From contig JBLDXI010000066.1 in NCBI GenBank assembly GCA_047495785.1, forward strand, positions 124,001 through 188,000: 64,000 bases of DNA, given 5' to 3'. The position numbers and the translations under genes are program-made. Positions 1 through 10,700 of the stretch are shown piece after piece. The first letter of the stretch is position 1; each line of letters begins with the position of its first letter. The stretch is from Lepidodermella squamata (Eukaryota; Gastrotricha). The notes below the pieces were generated by a model. The model made no database searches and had not been told where the DNA came from. It saw only the letters and a program-made list of their open reading frames with translations.

Positions 1-134
1 TCTAAAATTTCAACTTTTTAAAAATATTTAAAAATTCTTTGAAATACCTAAAAATAATGGAAAATATTAAATTAGAAATTGGAAATCTCCTTGGCGAAAA
101 ATTATGCAAATTTATAATTTTTATAATTTTTCAG

Positions 135-804
135 ACTCATGGCAAGAAGTTCACAAGGGTCAATATGTGCCAAGTTGCGATCACCAAGGCAATCTTTACA
201 CTCCAAAATCGTATCAAACGTTGTTCCCAGGTGGAAAGCGGATCGACTACATATTTTACCGACCTCGTAAATAATTTTTCAAAATTTTAATTTTTATAAG
301 TCAAATTTTTCTAAATTTTCAGAAAACGTTCGATGTGAAGTGATGAACAGTGAAATTCACAATCTGAAAGTCGCGACAACTGACATACCGCTGTCCGACC
401 ACGAAGCCGTGACGACGTCGTTCAAAATTACGCCAGCATCGGACGGTAATAGTAAAAAGCAATCAAACCCTACAGCGAAGCATGGACCTCGAATCCGGAA
501 GCTGCAGCATCACGAGGATGATTTGCTGCTGAAAGTGCATGAAATTTTTCAACAATCTGCTAAAAAGAGCGAACAATCTGGCAAAAAGTGCCTCAATGTT
601 ATTGCAGGTCTTTTAGTATTCGGCGTTTTAACCTTGATACTTGCTCCCTTTCTGTGCTCTCTCGTTAGCGTTTTGATCTACACTTTGGTGGTTGTTATAC
701 TTTCAATTCATTACTTTGTTGCGAAACGTCAGGAATATAGCCATTTTCTGGAAATTCAGCATCAAATTGAAGCCGATTTGCGGGCTAGGAAGCATTTCGA
801 CTGA
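135..804 (+). CDS. Neutral sphingomyelinase (SMPD2-like), 3' end only
   Basis: Two terminal exons, 135-266 and 323-804, are visible; the 5' exons lie outside the window. The exons splice in phase 1 (CGT-type donor after 266, TTTTCAG acceptor before 323). The encoded part ends the endonuclease/exonuclease/phosphatase fold: it has the RIDYI strand and the PLSDHEA motif carrying the catalytic His, then a polar linker and a hydrophobic double segment near the C-terminus (about 605-725) that would be two membrane spans, as in the SMPD2 family. This family cleaves sphingomyelin to ceramide and phosphocholine at intracellular membranes. The 132-nt penultimate exon has exactly the same length and phase as its counterpart at 22641-22772 in the complete paralog, so the two are duplicates. 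The catalytic Asn and Mg-binding Glu are upstream and cannot be checked. Confidence 0.88.
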
Positions 805-830
805 TAATTCGAAGAGTAAATGAGGATTTT

Positions 831-836
831 AATAAA
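831..836 (+). terminator. Polyadenylation signal AATAAA
   Basis: A canonical AATAAA lies 27 nt after the stop codon of the sphingomyelinase gene ending at 804. Confidence 0.6.
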
Positions 837-1039
837 ATGACTTTGAGTATTTTCGGCGGTCGAAAAGAGTCTGATTTGAGGTTCATGGCATTGCTAGAAT
901 ATTGACGCCAATTTCAGCCAGGTTAGTTTCACCGATATTTCGAAGCGATTTCCAAAGAATAAGGCCAATGTCCCCAGGTGTTTCCAAGTTTTGAATGGAA
1001 AAAATATCATTAATCGCAAAACTTTTGTTTATATTATTA

Positions 1040-1250
1040 CAGAGTGTCCCAGAAGTTGCGCAACTATTATTTTTCGATTTGGCAACATTTTGTAGGAAAT
1101 TAAGCTAATTTTAAATTAACCTACTGAGAGAAAATTCCATGAAATTTCGAGATTTTATCGAAGAAATCAAATATTTACCGGAGAAACCCCGGAAAACCGC
1201 GATGGTTCGGTAATTTTCGGTATTACCCGGTTAGGCCAAATTAGGGCATT
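1040..1250 (+). mobile_element. Inverted-repeat element family 1, truncated copy
   Basis: Begins TTA-CAGAGTGTCCCAGAAG and continues with an interior (phrases such as GAAATCAAATATTTACCGG and CCCGGTTAGG) shared with fuller copies at 3470-3836, 6497-6863 and 40117-40435. The matching right terminus is absent, so this copy is truncated or decayed. There is no coding capacity; the CAGNGTGTCCC end and TA flanks suggest a Tc1/mariner-type MITE. Confidence 0.6.
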
Positions 1251-1745
1251 TAATTGCCTAATTCCGGCCAGGAGTCTAGGTGGCTTCAAAATTAGCCATA
1301 AATCAAGGTAAAATCGTCCGGACTTGCGGTAAGAGGCTTCGATAGCCCAAGAACTCCTCTAAAATTATGTATCTGCCGAATATTTTCTAAAAATTCAGCT
1401 GACTGGAAAAGTTGGAAAAATCCAAGAAAAAAGGCCGAATTTAGGGCGGGAGGCTCAAGGCTGATTTTAAAGTTATCGAAAAATGCATGGCGCATCGTTC
1501 GAGAGGAATTACTCAACCGCTCGTGCCTTTTTAAATTTTTTTGTAATTTTCTGTGTGAAACCAGAATAGCAGCGAGGTTAAAAAAGGACCCCATCCTTCT
1601 TTTTCACGCGTAAAATCCAAAAATTCGACGCGTGTAATGCCGCGGGAGATCAAGCACATTAAATGACTGAATGACATTCAATCGTCATTCATTTAAATTT
1701 ATTTTCTCGAATTTCTGATTTTTTTCGAAATTTCGAAACTTCTTG

Positions 1746-2408
1746 ATGGGCTATTCAATTCTAATATATTTGGCAGTGATGCTATCAGCAATAGCCATCG
1801 CCAACTCACAGCAAGCATACAAGCGCTGCTTCTCCCGATTCAATGACAATTTCTCTGGTTGTAAAACCAATTGCGCTTATTTCGAAGAAGTTCAGGTAAA
1901 ATAAAATTTAATAAAAATTAATGAAAAAAATGTATTCTTAATTTCCATCAGCTCGGGCTTGCTTTGACTGGCCTCGACAGCTGCACGGCCGGAGTGCGTT
2001 TATTATATTATATCAAATTTTCTAGCAGCTGCTATATTCTATTTTGTCTAATATGTAGTCAGTTCGAAGCTGTTTCAATTTCAAGCAAATCAGCATGAGG
2101 TGCATTCCCAGGAATTTGGGATGCTCAGCTGATGAAGTTCAGGTTAAGTTCAATTCAGTAACAAAAATTCTAGAGATTCTAAAGATTTTCTCTGTTAGAC
2201 GAGTGAGTTCCTGGGCCAGTCGTTCAAAGCGAAGTACGAAGAATGTCGAGCAGATATCAACAGTTTCATAGTTTGTTTTTTTTTGATCTCGCGAAATCTC
2301 GGGTGAAACGATATTTTTTGTATTTTGCAGATTCGGCCGGCTTATCTATGCGATAAAAATGGCGCCCGGCTCTGCATACCGATCAATGGAACCTGCCCTA
2401 ACAACGGG
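1746..2408 (+). CDS. Gene 1 head copy 1: signal peptide and Cys-rich exons (alternative 5' end or truncated gene)
   Basis: Five exons, 1746-1895, 1952-1993, 2059-2142, 2199-2270 and 2331-2408, all joined in phase 0. The ATG at 1746 opens a hydrophobic signal peptide, followed by a Cys-rich extracellular sequence (RCFSRFNDNF...C, CFNFK, RCIPRN, CIPINGTCP). Exons 3-5 match those of the later heads almost exactly, while exons 1 and 2 are diverged, so this is the older first copy. No downstream exon exists before the next ATG at 4764. Because exon 5 ends in phase 0, it could splice to exon 6 at 9256, making this an alternative promoter for gene 1. Otherwise it is a truncated duplicate. Confidence 0.6.
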
Positions 2409-2693
2409 GTGAGGCTATTCAACCCTCCTTCTAGTTTGTTGCGACCAAAACACGCTTCTGAATTATTTTTCAAAATATATTAAAATTTATCAGCAAGTTA
2501 AAAATAATGATCTCAGATTAAAAAGGCAAATATATAATAATTTTCAAAAATAAAAAATCGAAGAACTTTTTATTTTATTTATTTTCATCGAAAACCGTCC
2601 GAGTCAAGCTTGAATTCATTTGAATAAAATGCGGATATTTACGTGAGACGTACTATAGGATGCCGCGGCTTTAAATATTTGCTGGAAAATACT

Positions 2694-3460
2694 TATTAAC
2701 TTGATTTGTTCGGTCAGAATTTCAAATTACGGAAGATATGGCTGTTTTTATCCTACCACCTTGAGCATTTCCGGTTTGGATTCATCGCCTCGGACTCGAA
2801 TCGGCGCTGGCGAAAACCGACTAGATGGCTCCTCGTGCCGAAACTTCCGCATCGCCGCGATTCACTAATAAATTACTTTATATTTATGTAAAAATGGCCT
2901 TGCCACACCCTCGGTGTCCATTGACCACGAGCGTAAACCCCATAATAATCGTAGAAATCTGCTGGGGCAAAGAACACTTGTAGCAAAAATGTCATGGATC
3001 GCACGACTATGACTATGACTCCCGGACGTTGCTATGACTCCCGGATGAAACACAATCAGTGCGCGCCCAGAAATGCTACTATTTATCCTAAGCACAATGG
3101 ATAATTTACGGAATTTCGCTGCGAATCAGGGTAGTCGTAAAAATACGCTGAATCGATTAACAGAGGCAGAGTGATTGTAACAGCATTATCCGTCTTAATG
3201 TAGAATCCGTACGGAAGTCGTGAAATTCGACCGGCCAAACGCGAAATCGACCTCGCATTTCAGAACGAAATTTGCGCCGAAAATGCTATTGTTAAGGTGG
3301 ACGTCACGCCTGGTAGGAAAATACATCGCAAATATTTTCATCGGCGTAAATTGAATCGCTGCCAATTCTATCAATCAGGCCAGTTACAATTTTCGTCCAG
3401 CTTAAAATTTCGCAAGACTTGTTTTGGCGTTTCATTCTTCTTCATTTTACTTGGTTAATG
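2694..3460 (-). pseudogene. Neprilysin (M13) pseudogene fragments, copy 1
   Basis: Read on the minus strand, 2694-2870 matches the 3' flank and C-terminal coding end of neprilysin A (near 18290-18490). Likewise 3100-3330 matches about 18810-19035, and 3330-3430 matches about 19435-19550. The blocks are in the same order but with internal deletions, and the first two are separated by roughly 230 unrelated bases, so no reading frame survives. It sits antisense in the intron after head copy 1 and was carried along in the 3,027-bp duplication. Confidence 0.8.
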
Positions 3461-3469
3461 AGGATAATA

Positions 3470-3836
3470 CAGCGTGTCCCATAAGTAACGCAATAAAAGA
3501 AAATACACGATAAAGGGTTCAAAACTCTAATAAAATGAGAGAAGTCACCATGGCCAGAAAATGTTTAGAATACTTCAAAAATTCACAAGAATAGTATAAT
3601 CAAATATGTCACTTTTGTTACTGGGATTAAAAAGTCCGGAGAAATTTGCCCCAGCCGGGTAAATTAGCACAATTTACCGAACCAGTTACCATCGGGGTTT
3701 TCCGGGTTTCCTCCGGTATATTTTTAATTTTTTCGGTGAAATCGCGGATAAAAGATCTAATATTCTCTCGGTAGGTTCAATCAAAAAAATTAATTGAATT
3801 TCCTACAAAACTTTGCGCGACTTCTGGGACACGCTC
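3470..3836 (-). mobile_element. Inverted-repeat element family 1, copy in duplicated unit 1
   Basis: A 367-bp element with termini CAGCGTGTCCCATAAGTAAC (left) and, on the reverse strand, GAGCGTGTCCCAGAAGTCGC (right), flanked by TA on both sides. The interior matches the element at 40117 in reverse orientation, including CCGGGTTTTCC-like blocks. No transposase; a non-autonomous Tc1/mariner-style MITE is the best reading. Confidence 0.75.
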
Positions 3837-4220
3837 TATCGCCGTCTTAGGCTTTGCTGGCGAATAGCCCAACAAACGCAGATTTTGTCGCAAACAATTT
3901 GTGCCGTCTCGAATGGCGTAAAAGACCTAAGACGGTGTTCGGAGAAATGCTTTATTTTTTGGAGAATCTCAATGCTAAAATGTTTAACAAAAATATGGGA
4001 CTGTCGGAGTAAAATACGCCACCACTCGTGCCCTCCTAATTTTTTGCAATTTTCTGCGTGCGCTCCAGGTTGAAAGAGACTGCCCCCAACTGTTACGTGG
4101 ATAAAAGCTCCACGCGTGTCATGGCGGGATAGTTGCAAAAGAAGGATAGTATCTTCATTCATATAAAAATTATGTTTTAGAGAATTTCTGATTTTTTTTC
4201 GAAATTTCGAGAATTTCTGA

Positions 4221-4762
4221 CATTATACTCCCGTTTTGCAGGTCAAAGGTCACACGTTCACACGTGATCAAAACGTGTGATCAAAACACTAAAATTTTAA
4301 GTTGTTGTTGGTGTGGTAGTTTCGTTATTTCGTCATTTCGTCACCATGAAGAAAAAATTATAAAAAAAAATGATGTGAGCTGGAGTCGAACTATCAACCT
4401 CTGGTTTCCTGAGCTACAGCTCGAACCACTAAACCACACTGGAGACACATGGAACTCGTGTTGGAATCAATTGATATAGGTCACAGTGAAAGCATACTTC
4501 AACAAGATAGATGCACACGATTTTAAGGTAACTTGCTTGCTTAGTGGTTCCAGCTCTAGCACTCGAAACCAGAGTTTGATAGTTCGACTCCAGCTCACAT
4601 CATTTTTTTTTATAATTTTTTCTTCATGGTGGCGAAATGACGAAATGACGAAACTACCACCAACTTAACAACAAGCAACAACTCAAAAGTTGAGTGTTTT
4701 GATCACACGTTTTGATCACGTGTGAGCGTGTGACCTTTGACCTGCAAAACGGAAGTATAATG
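4221..4762. mobile_element. 542-bp foldback element with tRNA-like arms, copy 1
   Basis: The two ends are reverse complements of each other: CATTATACTCCCGTTTTGCA at the left and its complement, with one change, at the right. The arms extend roughly 200 nt inward, including GTCAAAGGTCACACG and TGATCAAAACGTG blocks. Each arm carries a tRNA-like segment with a TTAGTGGTT box A-like and a GTTCGACTCC box B-like motif followed by a run of T. There is no matching acceptor stem, so it is not a working tRNA gene. It ends two bases before the ATG of head copy 2. Confidence 0.75.
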
Positions 4763-4763
4763 G

Positions 4764-5435
4764 ATGAGGTCGTATTTTTCAACGTTATTTTATTCGGCGG
4801 TGATGCTATCAGCAGTGGTAGCGAACACCAACTCACAGCAAACGTACAAGCGCTGCTTCTCTCGATTCAATGACAATTTCTCCGGTTGTAAAACCAGTTG
4901 CGCTTATTTCGAAGGAGTTCAGGTGAATTTATTGCCAATTTTTTCGCGATATTACCAATTTAAATTGTGGTTTTTCTATTTCAGCTCGGGCTTGCTCTGA
5001 ATAGCCCTGCTGCCTGCGCCGATGGAGTAGGTTTATCATATTATATTATTTTTATTATATTTTGCTATCCTAATTTGCCGTACAGTCCGCTCGAAGCTGT
5101 TTCAATTTCAAGCAAATCAGCATGAGGTGCATTCCCAGGAATTTGGGATGCTCAGCTGATGAAGTTCAGGTTAAGTTCAATTCAGTAACAAAAATTCTAG
5201 AGATTCTAAAGATTTTCTCTGTTAGACGAGTGAGTTCCTGGGCCAGTCGTTCAAAGCGAAGTACGAAGAATGTCGAGCAGATATCAACAGTTTCATAGTT
5301 TGTTTTTTTTTGATCTCGCGAAATCTCGGGTGAAACGATATTTTTTGTATTTTGCAGATTCGGCCGGCTTATCTATGCGATAAAAATGGCGCCCGGCTCT
5401 GCATACCGATCAATGGAACCTGCCCTAACAACGGG
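4764..5435 (+). CDS. Gene 1 head copy 2: signal peptide and Cys-rich exons
   Basis: Exons 4764-4922, 4985-5026, 5086-5169, 5226-5297 and 5358-5435, all phase 0. The ATG at 4764 opens a 53-codon exon with a hydrophobic leader and then the RCFSRFNDNF Cys-rich sequence. It appears identical to head copy 3 at 7791. The exon 5 donor (GGG|GTGAG) has no dedicated partner before the next head, so this copy is either an alternative first-exon set for gene 1, able to reach exon 6 at 9256 by skipping head 3, or a truncated duplicate. The intact frame, splice sites and leader argue against an old pseudogene; the near-identity shows the duplication is recent. Confidence 0.6.
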
Positions 5436-5720
5436 GTGAGGCTATTCAACCCTCCTTCTAGTTTGTTGCGACCAAAACACGCTTCTGAATTATTTTTCAA
5501 AATATATTAAAATTTATCAGCAAGTTAAAAATAATGATCTCAGATTAAAAAGGCAAATATATAATAATTTTCAAAAATAAAAAATCGAAGAACTTTTTAC
5601 TTTATTTATTTTCATCGAAAACCGTCCGAGTCAAGCTTGAATTCATTTGAATAAAATGCGGATATTTACGTGAGACGTACTATAGGATGCCGCGGCTTTA
5701 AATATTTGCTGGAAAATACT

Positions 5721-6487
5721 TATTAACTTGATTTGTTCGGTCAGAATTTCAAATTACGGAAGATATGGCTGTTTTTATCCTACCACCTTGAGCATTTCCG
5801 GTTTGGATTCATCGCCTCGGACTCGAATCGGCGCTGGCGAAAACCGACTAGATGGCTCCTCGTGCCGAAACTTCCGCATCGCCGCGATTCACTAATAAAT
5901 TACTTTATATTTATGTAAAAATGGCCTTGCCACACCCTCGGTGTCCATTGACCACGAGCGTAAACCCCATAATAATCGTAGAAATCTGCTGGGGCAAAGA
6001 ACACTTGTAGCAAAAATGTCATGGATCGCACGACTATGACTATGACTCCCGGACGTTGCTATGACTCCCGGATGAAACACAATCAGTGCGCGCCCAGAAA
6101 TGCTACTATTTATCCTAAGCACAATGGATAATTTACGGAATTTCGCTGCGAATCAGGGTAGTCGTAAAAATACGCTGAATCGATTAACAGAGGCAGAGTG
6201 ATTGTAACAGCATTATCCGTCTTAATGTAGAATCCGTACGGAAGTCGTGAAATTCGACCGGCCAAACGCGAAATCGACCTCGCATTTCAGAACGAAATTT
6301 GCGCCGAAAATGCTATTGTTAAGGTGGACGTCACGCCTGGTAGGAAAATACATCGCAAATATTTTCATCGGCGTAAATTGAATCGCTGCCAATTCTATCA
6401 ATCAGGCCAGTTACAATTTTCGTCCAGCTTAAAATTTCGCAAGACTTGTTTTGGCGTTTCATTCTTCTTCATTTTACTTGGTTAATG
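5721..6487 (-). pseudogene. Neprilysin (M13) pseudogene fragments, copy 2
   Basis: Tandem-duplicated counterpart of the fragments at 2694-3460, offset by 3,027 nt, with the same deletions and order. It lies antisense in the intron following head copy 2. Confidence 0.8.
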
Positions 6488-6496
6488 AGGATAATA

Positions 6497-6863
6497 CAGC
6501 GTGTCCCATAAGTAACGCAATAAAAGAAAATACACGATAAAGGGTTCAAAACTCTAATAAAATGAGAGAAGTCACCATGGCCAGAAAATGTTTAGAATAC
6601 TTCAAAAATTCACAAGAATAGTATAATCAAATATGTCACTTTTGTTACTGGGATTAAAAAGTCCGGAGAAATTTGCCCCAGCCGGGTAAATTAGCACAAT
6701 TTACCGAACCAGTTACCATCGGGGTTTTCCGGGTTTCCTCCGGTATATTTTTAATTTTTTCGGTGAAATCGCGGATAAAAGATCTAATATTCTCTCGGTA
6801 GGTTCAATCAAAAAAATTAATTGAATTTCCTACAAAACTTTGCGCGACTTCTGGGACACGCTC
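6497..6863 (-). mobile_element. Inverted-repeat element family 1, copy in duplicated unit 2
   Basis: Duplicate of the element at 3470-3836, with the same termini, TA flanks and interior. Confidence 0.75.
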
Positions 6864-7247
6864 TATCGCCGTCTTAGGCTTTGCTGGCGAATAGCCCAAC
6901 AAACGCAGATTTTGTCGCAAACAATTTGTGCCGTCTCGAATGGCGTAAAAGACCTAAGACGGTGTTCGGAGAAATGCTTTATTTTTTGGAGAATCTCAAT
7001 GCTAAAATGTTTAACAAAAATATGGGACTGTCGGAGTAAAATACGCCACCACTCGTGCCCTCCTAATTTTTTGCAATTTTCTGCGTGCGCTCCAGGTTGA
7101 AAGAGACTGCCCCCAACTGTTACGTGGATAAAAGCTCCACGCGTGTCATGGCGGGATAGTTGCAAAAGAAGGATAGTATCTTCATTCATATAAAAATTAT
7201 GTTTTAGAGAATTTCTGATTTTTTTTCGAAATTTCGAGAATTTCTGA

Positions 7248-7789
7248 CATTATACTCCCGTTTTGCAGGTCAAAGGTCACACGTTCACACGTGATCAAAA
7301 CGTGTGATCAAAACACTAAAATTTTAAGTTGTTGTTGGTGTGGTAGTTTCGTTATTTCGTCATTTCGTCACCATGAAGAAAAAATTATAAAAAAAAATGA
7401 TGTGAGCTGGAGTCGAACTATCAACCTCTGGTTTCCTGAGCTACAGCTCGAACCACTAAACCACACTGGAGACACATGGAACTCGTGTTGGAATCAATTG
7501 ATATAGGTCACAGTGAAAGCATACTTCAACAAGATAGATGCACACGATTTTAAGGTAACTTGCTTGCTTAGTGGTTCCAGCTCTAGCACTCGAAACCAGA
7601 GTTTGATAGTTCGACTCCAGCTCACATCATTTTTTTTTATAATTTTTTCTTCATGGTGGCGAAATGACGAAATGACGAAACTACCACCAACTTAACAACA
7701 AGCAACAACTCAAAAGTTGAGTGTTTTGATCACACGTTTTGATCACGTGTGAGCGTGTGACCTTTGACCTGCAAAACGGAAGTATAATG
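7248..7789. mobile_element. 542-bp foldback element with tRNA-like arms, copy 2
   Basis: Duplicate of the foldback at 4221-4762, again ending two bases before an ATG, here that of head copy 3 at 7791. Confidence 0.75.
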
Positions 7790-7790
7790 G

Positions 7791-10700
7791 ATGAGGTCGT
7801 ATTTTTCAACGTTATTTTATTCGGCGGTGATGCTATCAGCAGTGGTAGCGAACACCAACTCACAGCAAACGTACAAGCGCTGCTTCTCTCGATTCAATGA
7901 CAATTTCTCCGGTTGTAAAACCAGTTGCGCTTATTTCGAAGGAGTTCAGGTGAATTTATTGCCAATTTTTTCGCGATATTACCAATTTAAATTGTGGTTT
8001 TTCTATTTCAGCTCGGGCTTGCTCTGAATAGCCCTGCTGCCTGCGCCGATGGAGTAGGTTTATCATATTATATTATTTTTATTATATTTTGCTATCCTAA
8101 TTTGCCGTACAGTCCGCTCGAAGCTGTTTCAATTTCAAGCAAATCAGCATGAGGTGCATTCCCAGGAATTTGGGATGCTCAGCTGATGAAGTTCAGGTTA
8201 AGTTCAATTCAGTAACAAAAATTCTAGAGATTCTAAAGATTTTCTCTGTTAGACGAGTGAGTTCCTGGGCCAGTCGTTCAAAGCGAAGTACGAAGAATGT
8301 CGAGCAGATATCAACAGTTTCATAGTTTGTTTTTTTTTGATCTCGCGAAATCTCGGGTGAAACGATATTTTTTGTATTTTGCAGATTCGGCCGGCTTATC
8401 TATGCGATAAAAATGGCGCCCGGCTCTGCATACCGATCAATGGAACCTGCCCTAACAACGGGGTGAGGCTATTCAACCCTCCTTCTAGTTTGTTGCGACC
8501 AAAACACGCTTCTGAATTATTTTTCAAAATATATTAAAATTTATCAGCAAGTTAAAAATAATGATCTCAGATTAAAAAGGCAAATATATAATAATTTTCA
8601 AAAATAAAAAATCGAAGAACTTTTTACTTTATTTATTTTCATCGAAAACCGTCCGAGTCAAGCTTGAATTCATTTGAATAAAATGCGGATATTTACGTGA
8701 GACGTACTATAGGATGCCGCGGCTTTAAATATTTGCTCGAAAATAATAATGAGCTAGAATTGTGAATATTCACATCTAAATTTTTGTAAATAAATCAGCA
8801 AGTTGGACTTTGCACCTCATTTAAAAAATCACATTATTCATGATTGTTTGCGAGCCGCGGCGTCCTATAGGTCGTTTTGGTCAGAAAATTTCCAGAAAAT
8901 TCCAGAAATAGGTATTGAATTCAGTACTAAACATCATTGAATTCCGTACCAAATCGTTTCAATCAGTTCCAAATGCCAAATTTCAAGACCCAGCCTTCAA
9001 CTCCAACCAAACTCTAACCCTAACCCTAACCCTAACCCTGAACAGTTTAATAGCGAATAAATTGGTTAGGTATTGAATTAAATGAAATGTTGGTACCGGC
9101 AAAAATTCAATCCATGTTTACTTAATCCATGATTGGAAGGTATCAATTACGGGTAAAAGTTATCAACTAAAATTAAGACCTAAATTATCTAGCTTTCATC
9201 AGAATATTGAATGATTATCGGAATTAAAAATGAAATCTTTTACTTGTTCCCACAGGGATACGTCCGCACAGTAGTATCGCTGCAAGATTGTATGGTTGAG
9301 CAGTACAGTGAGTTGCACGCCATATCGTTCGCTATGTTGAACAACTCGGATTAAAGCTCGGATCAAAGGGTAACAAGTAAAACGTCATTTGAGACATTTA
9401 AGACAGAATCGACTATTTTCAAATTCCTATCGAGCTTAGGTACGGGCCCTTTTTATAGGTACGGCACGTCTCATTGGTTTTCGCATCTTCATCCACGTAA
9501 ACAATGCCTCTTGTTACTTGTCACTCATCACCTTACATTTCAAAGCTTTAATCCGAGTTTTCCAGCAATGCTAACGTTATCATCTCACTTGCCTTCACAT
9601 CTTTTTCTATGCTTTAGTTGTAAGAAAAGAAAGCGATTTCAAACCGCACTACCGCTGTTTCCTGGTCAGCGATCGCTCTTTTCTCGGCTGCCAATCGACA
9701 GCATGCAACAGAACGTTTGCTACACAGGTATAGTTTTGCTGTAAAATTATTGAATTTTTCATATACGATGTTAACATAATAGGAGTTCAGCCTTGGCACT
9801 TATATGGACAAACCTCACTGCACAGTTGGCGTGAGTCCACCTTATTCAAACCATGCATTTCTAATTCAAGGAAATGAAACTTCCAGCCTGCTGCACTTTG
9901 CTCGTCAGCCTCTGGGAACATCTGCCGAGGTTCATGCAGCTCAACCGGACTAACGCTGGTATGACAATGCTGGAAATTGTGCCTTTATAATTCTTCCTTG
10001 AATATTTTAAAATTATCTAAATCATTTTAAACCTTCCACTTGATTTTGAATTCAGGGTGCCACGTTCAACGCCAAGGCAGATTTTGCTGGCAATTATGCT
10101 GATTGCATTGGATCTCAGGTTTTCTTGATTCTTTGATATCTTCGAGGCTATCCCCTGTCGGAAAAAGTTGGACCGTGGTGGACCTTTTGGCCTTTCTCAC
10201 AAGACGGTGGACCATGGTGGCCCATTTTGGACCTGGTATTTCGTGAATTTTTCCGTTTGGCCTCGGCGAATCTGAAAGTTGGTCATTCTATGGCCAGAAA
10301 GTGATTTTTGCGAAATTATTCGAAACATTTTTAAGAAAATTGGTGCAAGCATGGCCAACGCCCGATCTGCTCTGGAGAGTTTTATATGCAACGTCGCACG
10401 TTGGTCATCGCACGGCCAACGAGTCATTCTGCGTCAAATTTCCGGAAAATTAGCTAAACAGCTGGTCCATGGATGGCCATGACATAACCTTCTCCGAAAA
10501 TGAGTTTTTTGAACTTCAAAACTTGGTCATTCCATGGCCAAGAGTTTATTTGTGTGCAAATTTCGAAAATTAGTATAAAATAGACCAGAAAAGGCCAAAA
10601 CACTTCTGCGCTTAAAACACTGGCTTTTTACCTGGAATGGCAAAATTACACATCGGCACCATTTCGCCGGCAAGTCATCATGAGAGACCAAATTAGTCCA

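Larger units (their letters stand above)
805..1745. other. Intergenic region with element fragment and promoter of gene 1 head 1
   Basis: No coding exon is supported here. It contains a fragment of inverted-repeat element family 1 (1040-1250). The last 270 bases (about 1470-1745) resemble the sequence upstream of the later heads at 3990-4215 and 7017-7242, including a shared AT-rich stretch ending in CGAAATTTCGA. This is likely the proximal promoter/5' UTR of the first copy of the gene 1 head. Confidence 0.5.
2064..8740 (+). repeat. 3,027-bp tandem duplication (two full copies plus a 0.62-kb partial)
   Basis: Copies run 2064-5090, 5091-8117 and 8118 to about 8740. Equivalent positions differ by exactly 3,027 nt and are nearly identical; one visible difference is T at about 2569 versus C at the matching sites in the other copies. 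Each full unit holds exons 3-5 of the gene 1 head, neprilysin pseudogene fragments, an inverted-repeat element, a foldback element and a new exon 1-2. The breakpoint lies inside exon 3 (the TCGAAGCTG stretch), so the duplication regenerates an intact exon 3 in every copy. Confidence 0.95.

Noticed and set aside
4380-4600. Functional tRNA genes in the foldback arms
   Set aside because: Box B is convincing, but no acceptor-stem complement exists and the anticodon arm does not fold into a seven-base loop, so only a tRNA-derived sequence is called.
4264-4836. Short ORFs in the foldback element and its duplicate (60-78 codons)
   Set aside because: They are palindrome-derived frames without homology; only the frame starting at 4764 (and 7791) is coding, as head exon 1.
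9014-9039. A chromosome end or subtelomere at the CCCTAA tract
   Set aside because: Only about four units, flanked on both sides by exons of one gene.
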